This document shows positions 24,722-33,825 of a stretch of DNA of 45,203 nucleotides, one piece after another. This DNA is from an uncultured Bacteroides sp. Its GTDB lineage: Bacteria; Bacteroidota; Bacteroidia; Bacteroidales; Bacteroidaceae. Where the stretch lies: assembly GCF_958445495.1 (NCBI RefSeq), contig NZ_CAUCSQ010000037.1:1-45203 (forward strand). The letters run 5' to 3'. Position 1 is the first letter of the stretch, and each line of letters starts with the position of its first letter. Both the position numbers and the translations under genes were made by a program. The notes beneath the pieces are model-generated. The model was not told the origin of the DNA. It saw only the letters and a program-made list of their open reading frames with translations, and did no database searches.

Positions 24722-25990
24722 ATGTTATATTATCTATTTGAGTGGTTGCATAAACTAAATTTCCCCGGAGCGGGCATGTTCGGTTACACCTCGTTCCGCG
24801 CCTTGATGGCCGTCATCATTGCATTGCTTATCTCAAGTATCTGGGGAGACAGGTTTATCAACCTGTTGAAGAAAAAGCAAATTACAGAAACGCAGCGCGA
24901 TGAAAAGACAGACCCGTTCGGCGTCAACAAAGTGGGCGTACCGAGCATGGGAGGCGTCATCATTATCGTAGCTATCCTGATACCCTGTCTCTTACTGGGG
25001 AAACTGCATAACATATATATGATACTGATGCTGATAACAACCGTATGGTTAGGGTCACTCGGCTTTGCCGATGACTACATCAAAATCTTCAAAAAAGACA
25101 AAGAAGGATTGCACGGAAAGTTCAAGATTATCGGCCAGGTAGGACTGGGGCTGATTGTCGGACTTACCCTGTACCTAAGCCCTGACGTCGTTATCCGCGA
25201 AAACATCGAAGTGCATACTCCCGGACAAGAGATGGAAGTGATACACGGAACAAACAACGTAAAGTCAACCCAAACGACCATCCCTTTCTTCAAAAGTAAC
25301 AACCTCGACTACGCCGACCTCGTAGCCTTCATGGGCGACCACGCACAGGCGGCAGGGTGGGTGCTGTTCGTCATTATCACCATCTTCGTGGTGACTTCCG
25401 TATCCAACGGAGCCAACCTGAATGACGGAATGGACGGAATGGCCGCAGGTAACTCCGCCATTATCGGCGCCACACTGGGCATCCTGGCATACGTATCGTC
25501 ACATATGGAATTCGCAAGCTACCTGAACATCATGTACATCCCCGGATCGGAAGAACTGGTTATCTACATCTGCGCCTTCATCGGCGCACTGATTGGTTTC
25601 CTGTGGTACAATGCTTATCCGGCACAAGTATTTATGGGAGATACGGGCAGTCTGACCATAGGCGGTATTATTGCGGTATTCGCCATCATCATCCACAAAG
25701 AATTACTGATACCGATTCTTTGCGGCGTATTCTTGGTAGAGAACCTGTCAGCCATCCTGCAACGGGTTTACTACAAGGCGGGAAAACGGAAAGGAGTAAA
25801 ACAACGGTTGTTCAAGCGGGCTCCGATTCACGACCACTTCCGTACTTCCATGAACCTGATAGAACCGGGATGTACCGTGAAATTCACCAAACCCGACCAA
25901 TTGTTTCACGAATCAAAAATTACCGTCCGTTTCTGGATTGTAACGATTGTGCTGGCAGCAATAACGATTATCACATTAAAGATAAGATAA
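24722..25990 (+). CDS. mraY: Phospho-N-acetylmuramoyl-pentapeptide transferase MraY
   Basis: A 422-residue polytopic inner-membrane enzyme that moves phospho-MurNAc-pentapeptide from UDP to undecaprenyl phosphate, making lipid I. The catalytic acidic motifs are present: LGFADDYIKIFKKD, NLNDGMDGMAAG and FMGDTGSLTIGG, with APIHDHFRTS near the C-terminus in place of the commoner HHH version. About ten hydrophobic segments. Longer than the E. coli enzyme (360) because of a periplasmic insert at about 165-200 (ENIEVHTPGQEMEVIHG), which I take to be a phylum trait. Between murE and murD, each flanked by a hairpin spacer. Confidence 0.95.
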   Translation: MLYYLFEWLHKLNFPGAGMFGYTSFRALMAVIIALLISSIWGDRFINLLKKKQITETQRDEKTDPFGVNKVGVPSMGGVIIIVAILIPCLLLGKLHNIYMILMLITTVWLGSLGFADDYIKIFKKDKEGLHGKFKIIGQVGLGLIVGLTLYLSPDVVIRENIEVHTPGQEMEVIHGTNNVKSTQTTIPFFKSNNLDYADLVAFMGDHAQAAGWVLFVIITIFVVTSVSNGANLNDGMDGMAAGNSAIIGATLGILAYVSSHMEFASYLNIMYIPGSEELVIYICAFIGALIGFLWYNAYPAQVFMGDTGSLTIGGIIAVFAIIIHKELLIPILCGVFLVENLSAILQRVYYKAGKRKGVKQRLFKRAPIHDHFRTSMNLIEPGCTVKFTKPDQLFHESKITVRFWIVTIVLAAITIITLKIR

Positions 25991-25999
25991 CAGCCGACC

Positions 26000-26026
26000 G
26001 CCGTATCACCGGGCAAAAGATACGGC
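26000..26026 (+). repeat. Intercistronic hairpin, mraY-murD
   Basis: GCCGTATC at 26000-26007 pairs perfectly with GATACGGC at 26019-26026 around an 11-base loop, in the 141-bp spacer after mraY. No U-tract follows at once, so it is not an obvious full terminator. Confidence 0.55.
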
Positions 26027-26131
26027 AGCCGTATATATATTGAGAGTATTAACCCGATTATTAACTTTTAAAAGATGTGCCCGTCCGACAAGCCAACAAT
26101 ATTTCGGGCAAATAAGAGCACATTACCGTAA

Positions 26132-27466
26132 ATGAAAAGAATTGTAATTTTAGGAGCTGGCGAAAGCGGTTCAGGTGCAGCCGTACTCGCTAAAGTCAAA
26201 GGATTTGAGACATTTGTTTCGGACATGTCCGTTATCAAGGACAAGTATAAGGAACTTCTCGGCAACCATCAGATTGCCTGGGAAGAAGGCCGTCACACCG
26301 AAGAACTCATTCTGAATGCCGACGAAGTAATCAAAAGTCCCGGCATCCCGAATGACGCCCCGCTCATCCTGAAACTGAAAGCTCAAGGTACGCCGGTCAT
26401 CTCAGAGATTGAATTCGCCGGACGCTACACCAATGCCAAAATGATTTGTATCACCGGTTCGAACGGAAAGACGACTACCACCTCGCTTATCTACCATATC
26501 TTCAAGAGTGCGGGCCTGAACGTAGGATTAGCCGGCAATATCGGCAAAAGCCTCGCCTTGCAGGTAGCTGAGGACCACCATGATTATTATATCATCGAAC
26601 TCAGCTCTTTCCAACTGGACAACATGTATAACTTCCGTGCCAATATCGCTGTATTGATGAACATCACACCGGACCATTTGGACCGTTACGACCACTGCAT
26701 GCAAAACTACATCGACGCCAAGTTCCGCATCACGCAGAACCAGACACCGGACGATGCCTTCATTTTCTGGAATGACGACCCGATTATCAAGCACGAGCTG
26801 GCAAAACACGGCCTGAAAGCCCACCTGTATCCTTTCGCCGCCGTCAAAGAAGACGGAGCCATCGCCTACGTAGAAGACCATGAAGTAAAAATCACCGAGC
26901 CGATTGCCTTCAACATGGAACAGGAAGAGCTTGCCCTGACAGGACAACACAACCTATATAACTCTCTGGCAGCCGGTATCTCAGCCAACCTCGCCGGTAT
27001 CACCAAAGAGAACATCCGTAAAGCCCTCTCTGACTTTAAGGGAGTGGAACACCGGCTGGAGAAAGTAGCGCGTGTCCGCGGAATCGACTTCATCAATGAC
27101 TCAAAAGCCACCAATGTCAATTCCTGCTGGTATGCCCTTCAGAGCATGACTACCAAAACAGTGCTGATTCTCGGCGGCAAAGACAAAGGCAACGACTACA
27201 CGGAAATCGAAGACCTGGTGCGTGAGAAATGTTCCGCCCTGGTATATCTGGGACTCCATAACGAGAAACTCCATCACTTCTTCGACCGCCTCGGACTCCC
27301 CGTAGCCGACATACAAACCGGTATGAAAGACGCCGTAGAAGCAGCCTATAAACTAGCCCAAAAAGGCGAAACCGTACTATTAAGCCCCTGTTGCGCCTCC
27401 TTCGACTTATTCAAGAGTTACGAAGACCGTGGCGAGCAGTTTAAAAAATATGTAAGAGAACTGTAA
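26132..27466 (+). CDS. murD: UDP-N-acetylmuramoyl-L-alanine:D-glutamate ligase MurD
   Basis: A 444-residue cytosolic Mur ligase adding D-glutamate to UDP-MurNAc-L-Ala. N-terminal nucleotide-sugar fold with VILGAGESGSGAAVLAK, ATP loop ITGSNGKTTTTSL at about residue 110, NITPDHLDRYDH in the centre, HRLEKV and NDSKATN later, and SPCCASFDLFKSYEDRGEQFK at the end, the MurD hallmark. Spacing to ftsW is 23 bp. Product length is normal. Confidence 0.96.
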   Translation: MKRIVILGAGESGSGAAVLAKVKGFETFVSDMSVIKDKYKELLGNHQIAWEEGRHTEELILNADEVIKSPGIPNDAPLILKLKAQGTPVISEIEFAGRYTNAKMICITGSNGKTTTTSLIYHIFKSAGLNVGLAGNIGKSLALQVAEDHHDYYIIELSSFQLDNMYNFRANIAVLMNITPDHLDRYDHCMQNYIDAKFRITQNQTPDDAFIFWNDDPIIKHELAKHGLKAHLYPFAAVKEDGAIAYVEDHEVKITEPIAFNMEQEELALTGQHNLYNSLAAGISANLAGITKENIRKALSDFKGVEHRLEKVARVRGIDFINDSKATNVNSCWYALQSMTTKTVLILGGKDKGNDYTEIEDLVREKCSALVYLGLHNEKLHHFFDRLGLPVADIQTGMKDAVEAAYKLAQKGETVLLSPCCASFDLFKSYEDRGEQFKKYVREL

Positions 27467-27489
27467 AACTGTAAATTACCTATTATAAA

Positions 27490-28812
27490 GTGGATTTATT
27501 AAAGAACATATTCAAAGGCGATAAGGTAATCTGGATTATCTTTCTCTGTCTCTGCCTCATTTCGATTATCGAAGTGTTCTCGGCAGCATCAACACTGACC
27601 TACAAAAGCGGAGACCACTGGGGACCGATTACACAACACTCGATTATCTTGATGGTAGGCGCCGTAGTAGTCGTATTCCTGCACAACGTACCCTACAAAT
27701 GGTTCCAGGTATTTCCGGTATTTCTGTATCCGGTCTCCCTGGTCTTGCTGGCATTCGTCACATTGATGGGTATCATCACAGGCGACCGTGTCAATGGGGC
27801 AGCCCGCTGGATGACCTTTATGGGATTACAGTTCCAACCCTCGGAACTAGCCAAGATGGCCGTAATCATCGCCGTTTCTTTCATCCTGTCCAAAAAACAG
27901 GATGAAGACGGTGCCAACCCCAAAGCCTTTAAATATATCATGTTCCTTACCGGGTTGGTTTTCCTTCTCATCGCGCCCGAAAACCTGTCAACGGCCATGC
28001 TGCTCTTCGGAGTGGTATGCATGATGATGTTCATCGGGCGGGTATCCGCCAAAAAACTGTTCGGCATGTTGGGAGTACTGATACTCATAGGCGGAATGGG
28101 CGTAGGAGTGCTGATGGCCGTTCCGGCAAAGACACTGCACAACACTCCGGGTCTCCACCGTTTTGAAACCTGGCAGAACCGCGTTTCCGGTTTCTTCGAC
28201 AAAGAAGAAGTACCCGCCTCCAAATTCGACATTGACAAAGACGCACAAGTCGCACATGCACGCATAGCCATCGCTACCAGCAACATAGTCGGCAAAGGAC
28301 CGGGCAACTCCATTCAGCGCGACTTCCTGAGCCAGGCATTCTCCGATTTCATCTTCGCCATCGTCATTGAAGAAATGGGACTGATAGGAGGCATATTCGT
28401 AGTGTTCCTCTACCTGTGCCTGTTAATGCGGGCAGGACGGATCGCCCAGAAATGCGAGCGTACCTTTCCCGCTTTCCTCGTCATGGGTATCGCTTTGCTG
28501 CTGGTATCCCAAGCCATACTGAACATGATGGTCGCCGTAGGATTGTTCCCCGTCACGGGACAACCGTTGCCCTTAGTCAGCAAAGGAGGGACAAGCACGC
28601 TAATCAACTGCGCCTACATCGGAATGATACTAAGCGTAAGCCGGTACACAGCCCATCTGGAAGAACAGAAAGCCCACGATGCCCAGATTCAGCTACAAAT
28701 AGAGATGAATCCGGGAGACTCCGAAGCGCAGGCGGCAGCAGAACCGACAGCCCGGATTCTGAACAGCGATGCCAAATTCGAGGATGAAAACGACATCAAT
28801 AAAGAAAAATAA
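27490..28812 (+). CDS. ftsW: Peptidoglycan glycosyltransferase FtsW (SEDS family)
   Basis: A 440-residue polytopic membrane protein that polymerises lipid II at the septum with FtsI. About ten hydrophobic segments; SEDS landmarks include QFQPSELAKMAVII, LIAPENLSTAMLL (with the conserved region around the catalytic Asp position here reading PENLSTA) and GQPLPLVSKGGTSTLINC at about residue 360. The start is GTG at 27490 (MDLLKNIF). A charged cytoplasmic tail of about 50 residues ends the protein. Followed by a 101-bp spacer with a hairpin, then murG. Confidence 0.94.
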   Translation: MDLLKNIFKGDKVIWIIFLCLCLISIIEVFSAASTLTYKSGDHWGPITQHSIILMVGAVVVVFLHNVPYKWFQVFPVFLYPVSLVLLAFVTLMGIITGDRVNGAARWMTFMGLQFQPSELAKMAVIIAVSFILSKKQDEDGANPKAFKYIMFLTGLVFLLIAPENLSTAMLLFGVVCMMMFIGRVSAKKLFGMLGVLILIGGMGVGVLMAVPAKTLHNTPGLHRFETWQNRVSGFFDKEEVPASKFDIDKDAQVAHARIAIATSNIVGKGPGNSIQRDFLSQAFSDFIFAIVIEEMGLIGGIFVVFLYLCLLMRAGRIAQKCERTFPAFLVMGIALLLVSQAILNMMVAVGLFPVTGQPLPLVSKGGTSTLINCAYIGMILSVSRYTAHLEEQKAHDAQIQLQIEMNPGDSEAQAAAEPTARILNSDAKFEDENDINKEK

Positions 28813-28817
28813 CAACG

Positions 28818-28836
28818 TATGCCGGATAACGGCATA
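28818..28836 (+). repeat. Intercistronic hairpin, ftsW-murG
   Basis: TATGCCG at 28818-28824 and CGGCATA at 28830-28836 with a 5-base loop, starting 6 bp after the ftsW stop codon. Same arms as the murE-mraY hairpin. Confidence 0.6.
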
Positions 28837-28913
28837 AAACAGATTACAGCATGAAGACGGACAAGAGACGATGAACGGACAACAATGAAAAAAGGACAGA
28901 AGAAAAGACTATT

Positions 28914-30044
28914 ATGAAAAAGGAACTTCGAATCATTATCAGCGGTGGAGGCACGGGAGGGCACATCTTCCCGGCCATTTCCATTGCAAACGCCATAAAA
29001 GAGATACGCCCTGACGCAAAAATACTCTTTGTAGGAGCCGAAGGACGTATGGAGATGCAACGAGTGCCCGATGCAGGCTATGAAATCATAGGATTGCCGG
29101 TTGCAGGCTTCGACCGCAAACACCTGTGGAAAAACGTGACGGTACTCGTCAAGCTGGCGCACAGCCAATGGAAGGCACGTAAAATTATCAAAGACTTCCG
29201 TCCGCAAGTGGCTGTCGGAGTAGGCGGATACGCCAGCGGACCTACCCTGAAAACAGCCGGCATGATGGGGATTCCGACCTTAATCCAGGAACAGAATTCC
29301 TATGCGGGAGTTACCAACAAACTATTGGCGCAAAAGGCAAAAACAATTTGCGTAGCCTATGACGGAATGGAAAAATTCTTCCCCGCCGACAAAATCATCA
29401 TGACAGGCAATCCCGTCCGCCAGAACCTGACAAAAGACATGCCTTCCCAAGAAGAAGCACTGCGTTCCTTCAAGCTGCAGACAGACCGGAAAACCATCCT
29501 GATTGTAGGCGGAAGCCTGGGGGCAGGCACTATCAACCGGACACTGGCGGCCGGGCTGGACATCATCAAAAAGAACAGTGACGTGCAGTTTATCTGGCAA
29601 ACAGGCGCTTACTATTACCCGCAAATATCGGAAACGGTGAAATCTGCCGGAGAAATCCCGAACCTGTACGTAACAGCTTTCATTAAAGACATGGCGGCAG
29701 CCTATGCCGCAGCCGATCTCGTTATCTCCCGTGCAGGTGCAGGCTCCATCTCCGAGTTCTGTCTTTTACGCAAACCGGTCATCCTAATCCCTTCGCCCAA
29801 TGTGGCGGAAGACCATCAGACCAAAAACGCGCTGGCTCTGGCAGACAAGCAGGCTGCCATTTACATAAAAGACAGCGAAGCGGAAACCCTATTGCTGGAT
29901 ATAGCTCTGTCCACAGTCAACGATGAGAAAAAATTGAAAGAACTAAGCGAGCATATCGCCAAGTTAGCCCTACCCGACTCGGCAAGGATAATTGCCCGGG
30001 AAGTCATCAAACTGGCGGAAATGGAAACGAATGAATACAGATAA
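28914..30044 (+). CDS. murG: UDP-GlcNAc:undecaprenyl-PP-MurNAc-pentapeptide GlcNAc transferase MurG
   Basis: A 376-residue membrane-associated glycosyltransferase (GT28) that makes lipid II from lipid I on the cytoplasmic face. Motifs: SGGGTGGHIFPAISIA at the N-terminus, VGVGGYASGPTL at about 100, QEQNSYAGVTNKLLA, VGGSLGAGTINR, and the donor-sugar site ISRAGAGSISEFCLL followed by PSPNVAEDHQTKNA. Complete and of normal length. A 97-bp spacer with a compound hairpin separates it from murC. Confidence 0.96.
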   Translation: MKKELRIIISGGGTGGHIFPAISIANAIKEIRPDAKILFVGAEGRMEMQRVPDAGYEIIGLPVAGFDRKHLWKNVTVLVKLAHSQWKARKIIKDFRPQVAVGVGGYASGPTLKTAGMMGIPTLIQEQNSYAGVTNKLLAQKAKTICVAYDGMEKFFPADKIIMTGNPVRQNLTKDMPSQEEALRSFKLQTDRKTILIVGGSLGAGTINRTLAAGLDIIKKNSDVQFIWQTGAYYYPQISETVKSAGEIPNLYVTAFIKDMAAAYAAADLVISRAGAGSISEFCLLRKPVILIPSPNVAEDHQTKNALALADKQAAIYIKDSEAETLLLDIALSTVNDEKKLKELSEHIAKLALPDSARIIAREVIKLAEMETNEYR

Positions 30045-30070
30045 ACAGAATAATAAGGTCAACACAGCCA

Positions 30071-30116
30071 GGAATTACCTCCTGCAAGCCGGACAGAACT
30101 TCCGGCATGTAATCCC
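30071..30116 (+). repeat. Intercistronic compound hairpin, murG-murC
   Basis: Inner stem GCCGGA at 30088-30093 with TCCGGC at 30101-30106; outer stem ATTAC at 30074-30078 with GTAAT at 30109-30113, flanked by further GG/CC pairing. Fourth hairpin of this kind in the cluster. Confidence 0.5.
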
Positions 30117-30141
30117 TGTCTGAAATCAAAAAAACGAAAAA

Positions 30142-31533
30142 ATGAATATTGAAACGATAAAATCAGTCTATTTCATAGGCGCCGGCGGCATCGGCATGAG
30201 TGCGCTCGTGCGCTATTTCCTGTTCAAGGGGAAAACAGTAGCGGGCTATGACCGCACTCCCACCCCTTTGACAGATTCCCTGATAGCCGAAGGCGCACAA
30301 ATACACTTTGAAGAGAATGCCTCCCTGATTCCCGAAGCCTGCAAAGACAAGGAAAGCACACTCGTCATATTCACCCCTGCCGTCCCGCAGGAACACGAAG
30401 AACTCGCCTACTTCCGCAACAACGGATTCGAGATACAGAAACGCGCTCAAGTACTGGGCACGATTACCCGCTCAAGCAAAAGCCTGTGTGTAGCGGGAAC
30501 CCACGGGAAAACCACCACCTCCGTCATGACTGCCCACTTGCTCCACCAGTCGCACGTAGAATGCACCGCTTTTCTCGGAGGAATCTCCAAGAACTACGGG
30601 AGCAACCTGCTGCTCTCCCCAAAGAGTCCCTATACAGTTATTGAAGCGGATGAGTTCGACCGCTCCTTCCATTGGCTGTCTCCTTATATGTCAGTTATCA
30701 CCGCCACAGACCCCGACCACCTGGACATCTACGGGACAGAACAAGCATACCTGGAAAGTTTCGAACACTACACCACACTCATCCAACCGGGCGGCGCATT
30801 GATTATCCGAAAGGGAATCTCCCTGCAACCGAAAGTACAACCCGGCGTACGCATCTACACATACTCACGTGACGAGGGCGATTTCCATGCAGAAAACATC
30901 CGCATCGGCAACGGCGAGATACAGATAGACTTCATCACTCCGGACACACGAATCAACGATATCCGGTTGGGAGTCCCGGTAAGCATTAACATCGAAAACG
31001 GAGTGGCGGCCATGGCATTGGCGCATCTGAACGGAGTGACTGACGAAGAAATCAAAAGAGGAATGGAAAGCTTCCGTGGAGTAGACCGCCGGTTCGATTT
31101 TAAAATCAAGAACGAGCGCACTGTCTTCCTCAGCGACTATGCCCATCATCCGTCTGAAATCAGGCAGAGCGTACTGTCCATACGCGAGCTCTATAAAGAC
31201 AGAAAAATTACAGCCGTCTTCCAGCCTCACCTCTACACCCGTACACGCGACTTCTACCAAGAATTTGCCGACAGCCTCTCATTACTCGATGAAGTGATTC
31301 TCGCCGACATCTACCCGGCACGCGAAACACCGATTCCGGGTGTCAGCAGCAGGCTGATTTACGACAACCTCCGTCCGGGCATCGAAAAAAGCCTGTGTAA
31401 AAAGGAAGAGATACCGAACATTCTGAAAGAAAAAGACATTGAAGTATTAATCGTTCTGGGAGCGGGTGATATAGACAACTATGTCCCCGAAATACAAAAA
31501 ATACTGGAAATGAAGAACAATGTTAATCAATAA
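30142..31533 (+). CDS. murC: UDP-N-acetylmuramate:L-alanine ligase MurC
   Basis: A 463-residue cytosolic Mur ligase that adds the first amino acid, L-Ala, to UDP-MurNAc. N-terminal FIGAGGIGMSALVRYFL, ATP loop VAGTHGKTTTSVM at about residue 115, EADEFDRSF, TATDPDHLDIYG, and the MurC-specific DYAHHPSEIRQSV with QPHLYTRTRDF. Complete. Only 6 bp separates it from ftsQ. Confidence 0.96.
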   Translation: MNIETIKSVYFIGAGGIGMSALVRYFLFKGKTVAGYDRTPTPLTDSLIAEGAQIHFEENASLIPEACKDKESTLVIFTPAVPQEHEELAYFRNNGFEIQKRAQVLGTITRSSKSLCVAGTHGKTTTSVMTAHLLHQSHVECTAFLGGISKNYGSNLLLSPKSPYTVIEADEFDRSFHWLSPYMSVITATDPDHLDIYGTEQAYLESFEHYTTLIQPGGALIIRKGISLQPKVQPGVRIYTYSRDEGDFHAENIRIGNGEIQIDFITPDTRINDIRLGVPVSINIENGVAAMALAHLNGVTDEEIKRGMESFRGVDRRFDFKIKNERTVFLSDYAHHPSEIRQSVLSIRELYKDRKITAVFQPHLYTRTRDFYQEFADSLSLLDEVILADIYPARETPIPGVSSRLIYDNLRPGIEKSLCKKEEIPNILKEKDIEVLIVLGAGDIDNYVPEIQKILEMKNNVNQ

Positions 31534-31539
31534 AACATT

Positions 31540-32277
31540 ATGGTAAAAAGAATCCTTCTGTCCATCGTCATGTTGGTACTCATAGCCTACCTCATAGTAG
31601 CTATCACTGCCTTCAACCGCAAGCCTGCCGACCAGACCTGCCGTGACATGGAACTGGTTATCAAGGATACCGCTTATGCCGGCTTTATCACCAAAGACGA
31701 ACTGAAAGGTATCCTCCAGCACAAAGGAATTTATCCCATCGGAAGAAAGATGGAGCGCATTTCCACCAAAACGCTGGAACGCGAACTGAGCAGGCATCCG
31801 CTGATTGACGAAGCAGAATGTTACAAGACTCCCAGCGGTAAAATCTGCGTGGAAGTCACGCAACGCATCCCCATCCTCCGGGTAATGAGTTCCAACGGTG
31901 AGAATTACTACCTTGACAACAAAGGAAACATCATGCCGCCGGAGGCAAAATGCGTCGCCCACCGGATAATTGTCACCGGAAACGTAGAAAAGTCGTTTGC
32001 AATGAAGGATTTATATAAGTTTGGTGTATTTTTGCATAATAATAAATTCTGGGACGCCCAGATAGAGCAGATCCATGTGTTGCCCGACCAGAACATCGAA
32101 TTGGTGCCGCGTGTGGGAGACCATCTGGTCTATCTCGGAAAACTGGAGAACTTTGAAGATAAACTGGCACGTTTGAAGGAGTTCTACAAAAAAGGACTCA
32201 ACCGGGTAGGCTGGAACAAATATTCACGTATCAATCTCGAATTCAGCAACCAGATTATCTGTACAAAACGAGAGTAG
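31540..32277 (+). CDS. ftsQ: Cell division protein FtsQ
   Basis: A 245-residue bitopic membrane protein: short cytoplasmic end, one membrane segment at about 5-24 (LLSIVMLVLIAYLIVAITAF), then a periplasmic POTRA-like and beta domain (ERELSRHPLIDEAECYKTPSGKI, TQRIPILRVMS, YYLDNKGNIMP, VPRVGDHLVYLGKLENFEDKLARL). FtsQ scaffolds FtsL and the septal synthase. It lies between murC and ftsA as in most dcw clusters. Confidence 0.92.
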   Translation: MVKRILLSIVMLVLIAYLIVAITAFNRKPADQTCRDMELVIKDTAYAGFITKDELKGILQHKGIYPIGRKMERISTKTLERELSRHPLIDEAECYKTPSGKICVEVTQRIPILRVMSSNGENYYLDNKGNIMPPEAKCVAHRIIVTGNVEKSFAMKDLYKFGVFLHNNKFWDAQIEQIHVLPDQNIELVPRVGDHLVYLGKLENFEDKLARLKEFYKKGLNRVGWNKYSRINLEFSNQIICTKRE

Positions 32278-32357
32278 TTGATAAGTGATAGATGATAAGT
32301 AAACAGTCTCTCTATATAGTAAATTGTAAATAGTAAAATAGTAAATAAAATAACCCT
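32278..32357 (+). repeat. AT-rich spacer with TAGTAAA repeats, ftsQ-ftsA
   Basis: TAGTAAA occurs at 32317-32323, 32331-32337 and 32339-32345, with the related TTGTAAA between them. No promoter consensus is present. A simple-sequence tract; possibly a spacer favouring ribosome loading on ftsA. Confidence 0.45.
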
Positions 32358-33800
32358 ATGGCAACAACAGAATTTATCGCCGCTATTGAACTTGGTTCAT
32401 CGAAGATAACCGGTGTGGCCGGAAAAAAGAACAGTGACGGAAGCATGCAGATACTAGCGTATGCCCAGGAAGACTCCTCTACGTTCATCCGCAAAGGAGT
32501 AATCTTCAATCTGGACAAAACGGCGCAAAGCCTGACTTCCATCATTAACAGACTGGAAGGTGAGTTGAAAAACTCAATTGCCAAAGTATATGTAGGCATA
32601 GGCGGACAGTCACTCCGTACAGTCCGCAACGTAGTCAGCCGCGATTTGGAAGAAGAAGCCATCATATCGGAAGAACTCGTCAGCTCCATCGGCGACGAAA
32701 ATGTTGCCGTTCCGGTGGTCGATATGGACATACTGGATGTAGCCCCGCAGGAGTATAAAGTAGGCAATAACCTGCAAGCCAATCCGGTAGGACTCGTAGG
32801 AAGCCATATCGAAGGACGTTTTCTCAATATCATAGCCCGCACTTCCGTCCGGAAGAATCTGGAACACTGTTTCGAACAAGCCAAAATCGACATTGCCGAA
32901 CAACTGATAGCCCCGTTGGTAACGGCCAATGCCGTGCTGACCGAAAGCGAACGCCGTTCGGGTTGTGCGTTGATTGACTTCGGGGCGGATACCACCACCA
33001 TTTCCGTCTACAAAAACAACATTCTCCGCTTCCTGACCGTGTTGCCATTGGGAGGCAACAGCATCACCCGCGATATTACTACCTTGCAAATGGAGGAAGA
33101 AGAAGCGGAACGCCTGAAAAAGGAATACGGCGATGTCCTCTACGAGGAAGAAGAACAGGAGGAAGCCGCGACCTGCCAACTGGACGATGACAGCCGTGCC
33201 ATCAAGATAGCCGACCTGAACAACATCATCGAGGCACGTGCCGAAGAAATCATCGCCAACGTATGGAACCAGATTCAACTATCCGGCTACGAGGACAAAC
33301 TGCTGGCGGGAATCGTTCTGACAGGAGGAGCCGCCAACCTGAAAAACCTGGACGAAATGTTGCGCAAACGCAGCAAGATAGAAAAGCTCCGGACAGCCAA
33401 ACTGCCGCGCAACACAGTGCATGCTCCAAGTGACATCCTGAAAAAAGACGGTTCGCAAAACACCCTTTTCGGACTTCTGTTTGAAGGAAACCAGAACTGC
33501 TGCCTGACGGAAACCGCCCCGCAAATCCCCGTTACTTCCAAGCCGGAAACGGAAACGCACAAGACGGCCGACATATTCGCAGACGACCAGGAGCTGAAAG
33601 AGCAGGCGCGCATCGCCCAACTCAAGAAAGAAAAAGAAGAGAAAGAAGCCAAGATAGCAGCAAAAGAGGCGGAGAGGTTGCGTAAACAGAAAGAAAAGGA
33701 AGAGAAGGAAAGACGGAAAAAAGAATCCGGTCCCAGTTGGATTCAGCGTAAGATTGATTCGCTGACGAAAGAGATTTTCTCCGACGACGATATGAAATGA
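32358..33800 (+). CDS. ftsA: Cell division protein FtsA
   Basis: A 480-residue actin-family ATPase that tethers FtsZ filaments to the membrane. Landmarks: IAAIELGSSKITGVAGKK (phosphate 1), the SHV-like domain at about 80-165, CALIDFGADTTTISVYKNN (phosphate 2), and GIVLTGGAANLKNLDEML (adenosine motif). Two phylum-style additions are visible: an acidic insert at about 240-280 (YEEEEQEEA) and a long charged linker at about 410-455 of Lys/Glu repeats that leads to a C-terminal amphipathic helix WIQRKIDSLTKEIF, the presumed membrane anchor. It ends 25 bp before ftsZ. Confidence 0.95.
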   Translation: MATTEFIAAIELGSSKITGVAGKKNSDGSMQILAYAQEDSSTFIRKGVIFNLDKTAQSLTSIINRLEGELKNSIAKVYVGIGGQSLRTVRNVVSRDLEEEAIISEELVSSIGDENVAVPVVDMDILDVAPQEYKVGNNLQANPVGLVGSHIEGRFLNIIARTSVRKNLEHCFEQAKIDIAEQLIAPLVTANAVLTESERRSGCALIDFGADTTTISVYKNNILRFLTVLPLGGNSITRDITTLQMEEEEAERLKKEYGDVLYEEEEQEEAATCQLDDDSRAIKIADLNNIIEARAEEIIANVWNQIQLSGYEDKLLAGIVLTGGAANLKNLDEMLRKRSKIEKLRTAKLPRNTVHAPSDILKKDGSQNTLFGLLFEGNQNCCLTETAPQIPVTSKPETETHKTADIFADDQELKEQARIAQLKKEKEEKEAKIAAKEAERLRKQKEKEEKERRKKESGPSWIQRKIDSLTKEIFSDDDMK

Positions 33801-33825
33801 GTTATAAAATCAAAAATCACATAAC

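Noticed and set aside
32278..32357. TAGTAAA repeats as a CRISPR-like or phase-variable tract
   Set aside because: Only three short, AT-rich copies with irregular spacing in a spacer outside any frame; slippage would not alter a gene.
32610..33278. A 222-codon open frame antisense to ftsA
   Set aside because: Shadow of ftsA; no recognisable domain.
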